Shown: positions 51,942 through 60,878 of the stretch, piece by piece
Position numbering within the stretch: position 1 is the stretch's first letter
Layout: the number at the start of each line of letters is the position of its first letter
Assembly (NCBI GenBank): GCA_964407525.1
Contig: CAYOWC010000003.1
Span: 1 to 64,000, forward strand
Length of the DNA: 64,000 nucleotides
Direction: 5' to 3'
Source of the DNA: DUZB01 sp964407525
GTDB taxonomy: Bacteria > Desulfobacterota > DSM-4660 > Desulfatiglandales > Desulfatiglandaceae
Position numbers and translations under genes: made by a program
Notes under the pieces: generated by a model
What the model saw: only the letters and a program-made list of their open reading frames with translations
Databases searched by the model: none
What the model was told of the DNA's origin: nothing

Positions 51942-52832
51942 ATGAGAAAGCACCACTCTGTACCATGGCGTGTTTTGGGAACCGGCGTGGTAATTCTTGC
52001 ACTACTAAGCTGTTCTTCCTGTGTCACGGATGAAAAACTGGTAAACAGTCAGATCAGGGCCTTGAATCAGAAGATTGACCATCTGAAAGAAATGACCGAG
52101 AGGCGATTTGACAATGAAATGGATACCAAGCTTACCTCTATCCGTGAACAACAGGCCGAGACTGAAATAAGAATCGGAAAATTGATGTCGGAAGTACAGA
52201 AGTTGTCTGGACAATTTGATGAAAACAACCGTTTCATGCAGCTTTCTTCAGAGAGAGACTTCAATAACCAGGATGATCTAAAAATGTTTCTTGCTGAGAT
52301 GGACAAGAGGATGGTTGTTGAAGAAGAAAAGTCCAATAGGCTGTACAGTTATTTAGGGCTTGAACCTTCATCCCATCCGTCTCAGAAAAAGACGGTGAAA
52401 GGGGCTACTCCCGTTCAGCAAGCTGAAGAAAAAGTGCAGAAACCCGTGGCGACTGTCCCTCCTGATCAAAAACTTTATGAATTGAATCTTTCCCTGTATC
52501 AGGGGGGAAAATACGAAGAGGCTATTGCGGGATTTGAAAACTTTCTTTCCAAATATCCCAAATCCAATCTTGCAGATAATGCGCAATTCTGGGTTGGGGA
52601 ATGTTACATGTCATTGGGAAAGTACGAACAGGCGATTCTGGCATACCAGGATGTCATGAAGAAGTACAGCAAAGGAAACAAGGTCCCCGGTTCCATGCTG
52701 AGGCAGGCGATTGCCTTTTACGAAATTAAGGATAAAACGAGTGCAAAGCTCCTGCTCAAGAAGCTTATTAAACGGTACCCCAAGTCCAAAGAAGCCGCTA
52801 TTGCAGAAAAGAAACTCAAGACAATCAAGTAA
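51942..52832 (+). CDS. cpoB: CpoB/YbgF-type Tol-associated protein
   Basis: 296 residues. A signal sequence (VPWRVLGTGVVILALLSCSS) ends with a possible lipobox LSCSSC. A coiled-coil region (about 35-130; IRALNQKIDHLKEMTERRFD) probably trimerises. C-terminal TPRs (LNLSLYQGGKYEEAIAGFEN, YPKSNLADNAQFWVGECYMS) match the CpoB domain. CpoB links Tol-Pal to peptidoglycan synthesis. The ribosome site is weak. Confidence 0.88.
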   Translation: MRKHHSVPWRVLGTGVVILALLSCSSCVTDEKLVNSQIRALNQKIDHLKEMTERRFDNEMDTKLTSIREQQAETEIRIGKLMSEVQKLSGQFDENNRFMQLSSERDFNNQDDLKMFLAEMDKRMVVEEEKSNRLYSYLGLEPSSHPSQKKTVKGATPVQQAEEKVQKPVATVPPDQKLYELNLSLYQGGKYEEAIAGFENFLSKYPKSNLADNAQFWVGECYMSLGKYEQAILAYQDVMKKYSKGNKVPGSMLRQAIAFYEIKDKTSAKLLLKKLIKRYPKSKEAAIAEKKLKTIK

Positions 52833-52859
52833 CGGTTTTTGCCGGATAATGCTTTTGAG

Positions 52860-53003
52860 GGACGCAGACTCCCGCAGATAAGCGCAGATAATTATAGAAG
52901 AATGGCTCTTTGTGAATTTTCCTGTCATTCCGGGCTTGATCCGGAATCCAGGAACTTCGCTTGGAAACCTTGGATGCTTGTTTTCGAGGGAATGACACGG
53001 ATG
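52860..53003. repeat. Dispersed intergenic repeats, including copy B of the 13.1-kb element
   Basis: ACGCAGAC and GCGCAGATAA-type words (52862-52891) resemble widespread CGCAGAT intergenic repeats. Copy B (52922-53003) shares CCAGGAACTTCG and GGGAATGAC with 13141-13222. The gap between cpoB and the ClC gene has no coding potential. Confidence 0.55.
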
Positions 53004-53065
53004 TGATGGCATTCATAAGTGCTTTTATGGGGAAGTGCTTTCTCTGTGTCCTCTGGTCTCTGTGG

Positions 53066-55333
53066 CTATTTTTTCAACAGCACATGATGAAATGCTGTTG
53101 TTACATCCTTTCTGGTGATAGTCCCAAGCAGTTTGGTGGGGTCGTTTTTATCCACCACAGGCAGAATGGCAAAATCTCCCGCAGTGATTTTTGCAAGAGC
53201 TGCCAGGAGGTTGTCCTGGTCAGTAACCGTTATCACTTCTTTTGTGGCGATGTCGCCGGCGGTAACTTTGATGTCTCCCTTTTTGGAGGCCCATTTACAG
53301 TCCGAAAGGGACAGAATTCCTTTTAGTCTGCCTGAATCATCGGTCACAGGAAGGCTGTTTAATCCCATTTCATAGATGATTTCTTTGAGTTCTTCCAGGG
53401 GAGTTGCCTCACTGACGGGTGCAACATTCTCGTTCATGGCATCCCTTACGGGTATCGCCCTGAAATCAGCAAGATGAACTTCTGATTCTTTTTTTGGTGA
53501 ATTCTTCGGGCCTATCCCTTCCCCGGCCTTTATTTCTTCTATCCTCTGGTTGTAATACTGAATCATCTCCCGTCTATCCAGCATCCCGACAAGCAGAGTA
53601 TGGTCTTCTTCACTGACTACGGGAATTCTCTGGAGATTACGAATCGTACATTTTTTAAAAACCTCATTAAGATCTTCGGAAGGGGTTGTATAGATAATGC
53701 TTGTGTTTGCAACGTCCTTCATACGAACAAGGTCCTCTATTTCGTTATCAAAAAGCACGCCTCGTATATCATTTATGGAAAAGATCCCAATCATTCTTTT
53801 TTCTTTGTTCACAACGGGGAAGTAATGCTGGTCGCTTGTACTGAAGATTTTACGGAATTTATTGAGTGTCATATCCTCTGGGATTAACTGGGCTTTCCTG
53901 AACTGAGATGAAAGTTCTCGAACCCTTATGGCGGCAAGGATATCCACGAAAAAATCTCCGCGATGGGCGTTTGAATCGATCTTTGAATTTACCTGACTCT
54001 GGTAGATGGTCCATTTTCTTGATAGCATATAAGTCAGAGAACAGACAAGGAGACCTGGCAAAAGAAGGTGATAGGAGTTAGTCATTTCACTGACAAAAAT
54101 AATCGTGGAAATGGGGGTGTTGGAGACCCCGGAGAAAAATCCGGCCATACCAACGACAACAAAAGCACCCGGGTGTGTAACGACCGTAGGCCAGATATTG
54201 TGAAAGATTTTCCCTACTACCCCACCCAGCGCTCCTCCAATAACCACGGATGGTCCGAATACGCCGCCACTGCCGCCCGAACCGATTGAAAAGGAGGTGG
54301 TGAAAATTTTCCCTATAGCCAATGTCAGCAGAAAAAGAGTGGGAAGGTTGTTTTCAAGAGCCATCTGCATGAAGCCATAGCCGAAAGAAAGGGTTTGCGG
54401 CAGGAAAAATCCAATGGCGCCGGTGATTAATCCCCCAATGGCAGGTTTGATGTGATTGGGGAGCTTTATCCGTTTGAAGAGGTGTTGGATGCCGTAAAAT
54501 GATCGGACATACAGGAAGCCGCCCGCGGTGAGGACGATAGCGAGAACTGTATAGGGGCCAAGTTCAAGGGGGTTTCTGAAGAGAAAATCCCTGGTTTCAA
54601 ACAGGGAACCCCAACCGAAGCAGAGGCAGAAGAGACAATAGGCCACCACGGATGAAATACCTGCTGGAATAATGACTTCCGATTCAAATTCCGGGTCGCG
54701 GTATAGAATCTCCGCAGCAAACAGTGCGCCGGCAAGGGGCGCACGGAAAATGCTTCCCACGCCGGCGCCCATGCCTGCTGCAAGCATGATCCGCCTTTCA
54801 CGGTCAGATAACCCCAGTTTTGTAGCGAGAAACGAACCGAAACCGGAGCCTATCTGGGCGATGGGGCCTTCACGTCCTCCAGATCCTCCTGAAGTCAGGG
54901 TTATGGCAGAGGCAATGGTCTTAATGATAGGGATTCTGGCTCTGATGAAGCCCCCTTTGTTGTGATAGGAATCTATGGCAGCATCCGTTCCATGCCCTTC
55001 AGCTTCAGGGGCAAAGGTATACACGAGCCATCCACTGAAGATGCCTCCTACGGCGGGAAGGAACAGGAGCACCCATCGATTAAAGGGGGTCTTTGTGGGC
55101 GTAAAAAGTCCTCCCTCTCCTGCGGGTTCAGGTGGACGGTAACCTGCCAACTGATCCAGAAGAAAATGGGTTCCTATCTGGCAGAGCCAATGAAATACGA
55201 TAGATCCTGCGCCGGCAATGAGACCGATCAGGACAAAATATATCATCCACTTTCCTGCGGTGGTGATGGTGCTGTGCGTTGTTTTTATCGTCTGGGAGTC
55301 AGGCCAGAATCTGATTTTCAGTTTTCGTTTCAT
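53066..55333 (-). CDS. ClC-type chloride channel/transporter with four CBS motifs
   Basis: About 755 residues. ClC selectivity motifs are SGGSGGREGPIAQIGSGFG (with the gating Glu) and GSGGSGGVFGPSVVIGGALG, in about 10-12 membrane helices up to residue 440. The cytoplasmic tail carries two CBS pairs: PVVNKEKRMIGIFSINDIRG with RIPVVSEEDHTLLVGMLDRR, and LPVTDDSGRLKGILSLSDC with ILPVVDKNDPTKLLGTITRK. Four CBS motifs are more than the usual two. The start is uncertain: ATG at 55333 lacks a good ribosome site, and an in-frame TTG lies 33 nt upstream. Confidence 0.88.
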   Translation of the reverse strand: MKRKLKIRFWPDSQTIKTTHSTITTAGKWMIYFVLIGLIAGAGSIVFHWLCQIGTHFLLDQLAGYRPPEPAGEGGLFTPTKTPFNRWVLLFLPAVGGIFSGWLVYTFAPEAEGHGTDAAIDSYHNKGGFIRARIPIIKTIASAITLTSGGSGGREGPIAQIGSGFGSFLATKLGLSDRERRIMLAAGMGAGVGSIFRAPLAGALFAAEILYRDPEFESEVIIPAGISSVVAYCLFCLCFGWGSLFETRDFLFRNPLELGPYTVLAIVLTAGGFLYVRSFYGIQHLFKRIKLPNHIKPAIGGLITGAIGFFLPQTLSFGYGFMQMALENNLPTLFLLTLAIGKIFTTSFSIGSGGSGGVFGPSVVIGGALGGVVGKIFHNIWPTVVTHPGAFVVVGMAGFFSGVSNTPISTIIFVSEMTNSYHLLLPGLLVCSLTYMLSRKWTIYQSQVNSKIDSNAHRGDFFVDILAAIRVRELSSQFRKAQLIPEDMTLNKFRKIFSTSDQHYFPVVNKEKRMIGIFSINDIRGVLFDNEIEDLVRMKDVANTSIIYTTPSEDLNEVFKKCTIRNLQRIPVVSEEDHTLLVGMLDRREMIQYYNQRIEEIKAGEGIGPKNSPKKESEVHLADFRAIPVRDAMNENVAPVSEATPLEELKEIIYEMGLNSLPVTDDSGRLKGILSLSDCKWASKKGDIKVTAGDIATKEVITVTDQDNLLAALAKITAGDFAILPVVDKNDPTKLLGTITRKDVTTAFHHVLLKK

Positions 55334-55417
55334 TTTGATTTTGTGGAGTATATAATGTCTTTGCAACTGCTCGTCAAGGTGCCCTTAAAAGTTTCGCTCT
55401 ATTTTTGAGAAGAAAGA

Positions 55418-56170
55418 TCATTTTCTTCGTCCCCAACTTCGGGGTATATATGCAGAGGGCACCTTGGGCTTGTCTTCCTGTTTTTTCCGTGGGGGGGTGT
55501 TTGGGGTAAACTCGACATTTGCGGGTTTTTCAAACCACCTTGGCAGGCACCTGTGACAAGGGCTATACCCTTCCCAGAAGGCATTGTACATGGATGAAAA
55601 TTGGACACGGTGATTTATTGGTATCTGCCTACCGGATGGACAATTTTTTCTATGAAAGCGAAAAGACTTTTTATTGCCCCTGTATTCTGTTTTTTCCTCT
55701 TTTGGGAGGTTTTTCCAGATTCCCAATTTTTCTTCCATCGCCTGCCTTTGGATGTGGATCAGATAGCCCCTGTATCTTAGATTGGGCTTGTGCGATGCGA
55801 CATACGCAAGTCCGTTCTTGACCATGAGCGCATTAATCATTTCCCCGTTTTCAATGAAAACATAGGCCAGTGTTCGTTTGTATCTATCCTTGGTTTGACG
55901 ATCATATTCAAGTGAGACGGCTTTCAGATTGACCAATTCCGTGTTTAGATCCTTTGCTTCCCTTGAAAAAAGTTCATCATTGCCATCTTCATGATCAATT
56001 TCAGGGGTATTGATCCCCGTATATCGAACCTTTGTTCCGTTCTGAAGAAGAATGGTATCCCCATCATACACGAATACCACTTGGTGGGTATCCCCACATG
56101 CCAGGGACAGGAAGAGCAAAGTCATGAAAAACGCCGGAACTATGCAAATTATTTTTGTTGTGGGATGCAT
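55418..56170 (-). CDS. Exported thermonuclease-family nuclease with C-terminal Cys-rich metal-binding module
   Basis: 250 residues: signal peptide (TKIICIVPAFFMTLLFLSLA, possible lipobox SLAC). The SNase domain has VYDGDTILLQNGTKVRYTGI, NTPEIDHEDGN, and DRYKRTLAYVFIENGEMINA with the catalytic Arg/Glu set. After residue 170 comes SFRFHRKNCPSGRQI with YSPCHRCLP, a His/Cys pattern resembling an Ada-type metal-binding fold, then a basic Pro/Lys-rich end. The substrate is presumably extracellular nucleic acid. The start is chosen so the signal peptide is N-terminal. Confidence 0.8.
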   Translation of the reverse strand: MHPTTKIICIVPAFFMTLLFLSLACGDTHQVVFVYDGDTILLQNGTKVRYTGINTPEIDHEDGNDELFSREAKDLNTELVNLKAVSLEYDRQTKDRYKRTLAYVFIENGEMINALMVKNGLAYVASHKPNLRYRGYLIHIQRQAMEEKLGIWKNLPKEEKTEYRGNKKSFRFHRKNCPSGRQIPINHRVQFSSMYNAFWEGYSPCHRCLPRWFEKPANVEFTPNTPPRKKQEDKPKVPSAYIPRSWGRRK

Positions 56171-56501
56171 TTTTTTTTGACCGGATTTTTGAAATAGGAT
56201 ACTCAATCTTTCTGATTATTCATTTATAATATGAATTGTTATTGACTTTAATGCGTTTCGCAATTAGTATTAATTGGTTTAGACAATATTGAATTTCTTT
56301 AGGGTTTGCTTAGAAACAACCTCTAGATTGCTGTAGCGAAACTATTCATACAACAGAAAAGCGGCACCCGCAAGTTTCCATTTCGGTCCTGTGGTCAGGA
56401 AGAAGAAAAAATCTTTCTTACCTGTTGAAGATTCCGGAAGTCTATGGAGGAAAGGACGAGTGGTTGCCCGAGAACATCAAATAACATACAGGGAGTATAT
56501 C

Positions 56502-56672
56502 ATGCCGGACATAATGACGACAAAGGAAGTTGCTAAATATTTAAAGCTGCATGAAATTACCATTTGTAAATATGCTGCGGAAGGAAAAATACCCGCTATC
56601 AGAATAGGCAGAGTTTGGAGGTTCGACAAAGAGGCCATTGATCGGTGGATCAGCGGAGAGCAGAAAAATTAG
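56502..56672 (+). CDS. Orphan small excisionase/MerR-type HTH protein
   Basis: 56 residues: MTTKEVAKYLKLHEITICKY followed by AAEGKIPAIRIGRVWRFDKE and a C-terminal DRWISGEQ. This is the winged-helix domain of the excisionase (helix-turn-helix 17) family. The ATG at 56502 has GGGAG upstream; the longer in-frame ORF has a non-conserved basic leader. There is no integrase or other phage gene nearby, so it may be a free-standing regulator. The gap 56207-56501 upstream shows nothing else. Confidence 0.75.
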   Translation: MPDIMTTKEVAKYLKLHEITICKYAAEGKIPAIRIGRVWRFDKEAIDRWISGEQKN

Positions 56673-56745
56673 CTTCTTTTTTTGTTGTGATGCTTTGAAA
56701 TCCTGTCACAAGGAAAGAAAGCCGGAAAGTTATGAACCATGCCCG

Positions 56746-57921
56746 TTAGGAATACAGGAGGGATGCTTTCCTTTCGTTCAAAAAGGGTTCGAGTTCCTGG
56801 TCCCACTTCCAGGTAAGAGAGGGCGGATTTTTGCCGGATTCTAAATCGTGGCGCAAGTCTGTATTGCCCAGGATCAAGTCGATGGGCATTTTTTCGTGTT
56901 CATATTCGTATGGGGGCTGTTTCCAACTGAAATCGTTTCTGTGGATTTTCATGATGGCGTAAAGCAGGCAGATGGAGGTGAAATACGGCTTATAAACAAT
57001 TGGATCCAGAATATGGATCATGAACCCATGACAGAGTTCTCCCGCCCATTTGCCGAAGGTGGGGCGAAACTGGGTTTTTTGGAGATAGCAACCCTCGGTT
57101 GCAACCTTTCCTATTTCGCTTTTTACCGCGTTTGTGTCTAAAAATGGGGCGCCGAAAATCTCAAAAGGACGGCAGGTGCCTCTCCCTTCTGAGATATTTG
57201 TTCCTTCCCAGAGCACCTGTCCTGGATAAACAAATGCTGTTTCAGGAAGAGGCATGTTAGGGGATGGCATAACCCATCGCAACCCTGTCTCCTGCCAGAG
57301 CATTTCCCGGCGCCACCCCTCCATCGCGATGATTTCCAGGTCGGATTTTAAACCATAGTGGTGATTGAAATAAAGGGCCATCTCCCCCATTGTAAGGCCG
57401 TGGCGCATGGGAATTCTGCATGGCCCGACGAATGAAAAGAGTTCGGGTTCAAGCAGGTTGCCTTCCACAACTTGCCCCCCCAATGGGTTTGGACGGTCTA
57501 AAACAATAACTTTCTTCCCATATTTCGCAGCAGCTCTCATGCAGTTCAGCATGGTACTGCTGAATGTGTAGACCCTTGTTCCCACATCCTGGAGGTCAAT
57601 GATCAGGATATCGATTGTGTCGAGCATTTCCCGTGAAGGTTCTCTGGAGTGGGCATAAAGGCTGAACACCGGTATTTTCATGAAGTTATCGGACGCGTGG
57701 GGGGTTTCAACCATATTGTCCTGGTCTTCACCCCCGTACCCATGCTGGGGGCCGAAAAGGGCTTTTAACTGTCCCGGAAAAAGCTGGGCAACGACCTCTT
57801 TTGCGCTATTCAAATTGGCATCCACGGAAGCCTGATTGGCAAGGAGACCAAGGCGAAAACCAGACAGTTTTTTAACGTATTCCCCGTAAAGGCGGTCAAG
57901 ACCTGTCAAAATATCAGTCAT
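56746..57921 (-). CDS. DUF1343 / NamZ-like exo-N-acetylmuramidase-family protein
   Basis: 391 residues with FGPQHGYGGEDQDNMVETPH, LIIDLQDVGTRVYTFSSTML, RPNPLGGQVVEGNLL and WEGTNISEGRGTCRPFE, the hallmarks of DUF1343. Characterised members (NamZ) release N-acetylmuramic acid from the end of peptidoglycan fragments. No signal peptide is evident here, which would fit a cytoplasmic or recycling role. It is divergent from dsbD. No other muramic-acid genes are seen. Confidence 0.85.
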   Translation of the reverse strand: MTDILTGLDRLYGEYVKKLSGFRLGLLANQASVDANLNSAKEVVAQLFPGQLKALFGPQHGYGGEDQDNMVETPHASDNFMKIPVFSLYAHSREPSREMLDTIDILIIDLQDVGTRVYTFSSTMLNCMRAAAKYGKKVIVLDRPNPLGGQVVEGNLLEPELFSFVGPCRIPMRHGLTMGEMALYFNHHYGLKSDLEIIAMEGWRREMLWQETGLRWVMPSPNMPLPETAFVYPGQVLWEGTNISEGRGTCRPFEIFGAPFLDTNAVKSEIGKVATEGCYLQKTQFRPTFGKWAGELCHGFMIHILDPIVYKPYFTSICLLYAIMKIHRNDFSWKQPPYEYEHEKMPIDLILGNTDLRHDLESGKNPPSLTWKWDQELEPFLNERKASLLYS

Positions 57922-58137
57922 TTTTGGATGGGTACTCCCGGGAGTTTTTGTTTGGTTGGTATTTCTCAGGATTCTACGTCATGTATTATCCCTTTGCAAG
58001 ATCTTTTGCCGAGGCATTCAGGCTGTGGATTTCGCATAAAGCAGAAAACCTTCTGATGAGCAGGGCCTCTGACTGGCAAAAAGGTCAGTCAGATCGAGGA
58101 AAAAACTTCTTAAAGAAAGTCATATGAGGATGAAAAC

Positions 58138-59922
58138 ATGTACCTGTCCAAAAAGCTGAAATGGTTTGTGCCTCTATTTGTCTTTTTTCTCTATCTTTCG
58201 GGTACAGATCTCTTTCTGGATGATCTGTACGCTTCTACGGTTCAAGTGAACGTTGTCCAATCGATGGAGCATTATCCAGCGGGAAAGTCTTTTCCTATAC
58301 AATTTGAAATACGCATAGATAAAGGCTGGTATATTCATGGGTTGGAAAAAGGCAAGGATTTCTTGGTCCCAACGGTTCTGTCTTTTCCAACCACAGGGAA
58401 TGTTCGAATCGAGAAAATCGATTTTCCCGGGCCGGACAAGATTACTTTACCGTATGCGAAAGATCCCATTGAGGTGTTTTCCGGGGAAATCCGTGTAAAG
58501 GCCCTCCTGGTAATGGAAAAAGAGGCCAGTGTAGGAAACCATATGCTCAAAGGGGAACTTTCCTATCAGGCCTGCTCCGAAAATTCGTGCCTTCCTCCTG
58601 AAACGGTCTCTGTCTCTGTTTCCCTGTCTGTTGTTCAGGAAGGTGCTGTTTCGAACCCCATCAACCAGGAAGTGTTTCATCCTGAGAGTGACGAGAAATC
58701 TTTCACGGATTCATCCGAAGATTTTGGTATTGGCGCCGGAATGTTGCTGACGCTCATCGGAATTTTTTTAGGGGGGCTGGCGCTGAATCTTACGCCATGT
58801 GTTTATCCATTAATTCCCATAACCGTATCTTATTTCGGAGGGAGAAGTGATACAATAAAAGGCAGCACCATTATCCACGGGGTGCTTTATATCCTTGGTC
58901 TTGCCTTCACGAATTCCGTGTTAGGGCTGGCTGCGGCCCTCTCGGGTGGTATGCTGGGGGCTATCCTTCAGAATCCGGTGGTTCTTTTTATTGTGGCCGG
59001 CATTATGGTGGGGTTGGCATTGAGTTTTTTCGGTTTTTATGAAATCAGAATCCCGTCCAAGATTACCCAAGTGGCTTCCCGGAATTTCGGTGGTTTTTTC
59101 GGTACATTTTTCATGGGGCTTACGCTCGGGATTGTGGCTGCGCCATGCCTGGGCCCATTTATTCTGGGATTGTTGACCTATGTGGGGCAGAAAGGAGATC
59201 CCTTCCTGGGGTTCCTGTACTTCTTCGTCCTGAGCATCGGTATGGGTCTCCCTTTAGCGATACTGGCAGTCTTTTCGGGTACTATTGACAAGCTTCCCAT
59301 GTCCGGTACATGGATGGTGTGGATAAGAAAAGCGCTTGGCTGGGTGCTTATTGGGATGGCAGGGTATATGCTGCAGCCGCTTTTCTACAGTGAATTGGCA
59401 AGGTCAGGCATGTATGCAGGCATATTGTTATTGGCAGGACTTCATCTTGGATGGATCGACAAAAACAAGGGTGCACGTACTTTTCTCGTGGTCAAAAAGG
59501 TTTTCGGGCTGGTTTTGATAGGGGGAGCTGTGACCCTGTTGATTATTGGGGCTGAAAAAGGAGAATCGATTCAATGGGCTTCTTACAGTGAGTCTGTACT
59601 GGTGGAATCAGAAAAGCTGAAAAAACCCGTAATTCTCGATTTTTATGCGGACTGGTGTGGGCCGTGTAAGGCTCTTGAGAAGAAGGTTTTCAATAATCCT
59701 GATATTGTAACATTGAGCAAAGAATTTACCAATGTGAAAGTGGACTTGACAACGCGCCACGAAGCCCAGGATGTGCTACAGAAAAAATATGAAATCAGGG
59801 GGGTTCCGACTATTATTTTTATAAAAAGAGATGGAATAGAAGAAAGAAAATTGCGGATTGAATCATACGTTGATCCTGATCAAATGTTGAAAAAAATGCG
59901 GGAGCTGTTGAGTGGAAAGTAG
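58138..59922 (+). CDS. dsbD: Thiol:disulfide interchange protein DsbD
   Basis: 594 residues in the three-domain order. A signal/anchor (WFVPLFVFFLYLSGTDLFLD) precedes an N-terminal periplasmic domain with CSENSCLPPETV (about 50-190). The membrane domain (about 205-470) has redox cysteines in LTPCVYPLIPITVSYFG and IVAAPCLGPFILGLL. The C-terminal thioredoxin domain holds DFYADWCGPCKALEKKVF. It transfers electrons from cytoplasmic thioredoxin to the periplasm. An ATG with GAGGA upstream starts it. Confidence 0.93.
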   Translation: MYLSKKLKWFVPLFVFFLYLSGTDLFLDDLYASTVQVNVVQSMEHYPAGKSFPIQFEIRIDKGWYIHGLEKGKDFLVPTVLSFPTTGNVRIEKIDFPGPDKITLPYAKDPIEVFSGEIRVKALLVMEKEASVGNHMLKGELSYQACSENSCLPPETVSVSVSLSVVQEGAVSNPINQEVFHPESDEKSFTDSSEDFGIGAGMLLTLIGIFLGGLALNLTPCVYPLIPITVSYFGGRSDTIKGSTIIHGVLYILGLAFTNSVLGLAAALSGGMLGAILQNPVVLFIVAGIMVGLALSFFGFYEIRIPSKITQVASRNFGGFFGTFFMGLTLGIVAAPCLGPFILGLLTYVGQKGDPFLGFLYFFVLSIGMGLPLAILAVFSGTIDKLPMSGTWMVWIRKALGWVLIGMAGYMLQPLFYSELARSGMYAGILLLAGLHLGWIDKNKGARTFLVVKKVFGLVLIGGAVTLLIIGAEKGESIQWASYSESVLVESEKLKKPVILDFYADWCGPCKALEKKVFNNPDIVTLSKEFTNVKVDLTTRHEAQDVLQKKYEIRGVPTIIFIKRDGIEERKLRIESYVDPDQMLKKMRELLSGK

Positions 59923-60057
59923 AAAATGGTTTAGGAACGGTTGCAGGAATTGCTGGAAATGTACTTATTGTCTTTGAAAAATGGTGAAAACCATGATAGT
60001 ACACGTCTTTCTACTTCAAACTTAGGATGAGTACCCAACCTGACAGGGCTTTTAACT

Positions 60058-60780
60058 ATGTTTACGGATACCCCCCCCTCTCTTGAAAAAAGACTGGGTT
60101 TGATGGATACGTTCAGCTTTTCATGCCATAGCGGACTGTCTTGTTTTAACAGATGCTGTCGAAACAAACATCTGCCTTTGACGCCCTACGACGTGATCAG
60201 GATGAAGAGGGCTCTCCATCTTCTTTCCGATGATTTTTTGTCCCAATATGCGGTTTATCGGCTGGACCCTGGTTCAGGATTCCCCGTTTTGTCTTTGAAA
60301 ATGAAAGGCGATGACAACGTGTGCCCATTTGTAGGTCGTGATGGCTGTAAAATCTATGACGACCGTCCAACGGCTTGTCGTCTTTTTCCCTTGGGAAGGC
60401 TTTCGGCCCTTGGGGACGAAGACGGGATCTTCTATCTGCTGAATATTAAGGGGTGTGAGGGTACAAGAGAAAGTAAAGTGCAGAGTGTACATCAGTGGAG
60501 GGCGGATCAAGGATTCCTCCCCTACGATGAAATGAACGACAGAATGCTTGAAATCCTCTTTCACCCCAAGCGCGATCGTTCCCTTCCCCTTGACGAAGGG
60601 CAACAACAGAAAGTCATGGTGGCAGGCTATAATGTGGATGTTTTCAGGGAATTTGTCTTTCATACCAATTTCTTTGAATTGTTCCGCATAGACAAGGCTA
60701 CAAGGGAAAAAGTAAAGAAGGATGATGAAGCGCTGTTGAAAATGGGGTTTTCTTATTTGAAAAATGTTCTTTTTCGTTGA
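60058..60780 (+). CDS. YkgJ-family cysteine-cluster protein
   Basis: 240 residues: SCHSGLSCFNRCCRNKHLPL near the N-terminus, CPFVGRDGCKIYDDRPTACR with LFPLG, and a later KGCEGTRE. This is the metal- or Fe-S-chelating Cys pattern of the family. The C-terminal 90 residues are helical (VFREFVFHTNFFELFRIDKA). Its stop lies 99 nt before argF. The other member at 38711-39373 shares only the Cys scaffold. The function is unknown. Confidence 0.8.
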   Translation: MFTDTPPSLEKRLGLMDTFSFSCHSGLSCFNRCCRNKHLPLTPYDVIRMKRALHLLSDDFLSQYAVYRLDPGSGFPVLSLKMKGDDNVCPFVGRDGCKIYDDRPTACRLFPLGRLSALGDEDGIFYLLNIKGCEGTRESKVQSVHQWRADQGFLPYDEMNDRMLEILFHPKRDRSLPLDEGQQQKVMVAGYNVDVFREFVFHTNFFELFRIDKATREKVKKDDEALLKMGFSYLKNVLFR

Positions 60781-60878
60781 AAAAATGCTTTTTAGAAATA
60801 TTTTCCGAAGGAGAAAATGGAATTCCGGCGATTCGTTTTTGGCGAATGAAATCCGGTTTTACTAATTGGAGGCATATA

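Noticed and set aside
56502..56672. Excisionase-like gene as sign of a prophage
   Set aside because: No integrase, attachment-site repeat or other phage gene is nearby.
57924..58127. 67-codon ORF between the NamZ-like gene and dsbD
   Set aside because: No good ribosome site, no recognisable motif, and it begins only 2 nt from the divergent start; more likely the dsbD leader.
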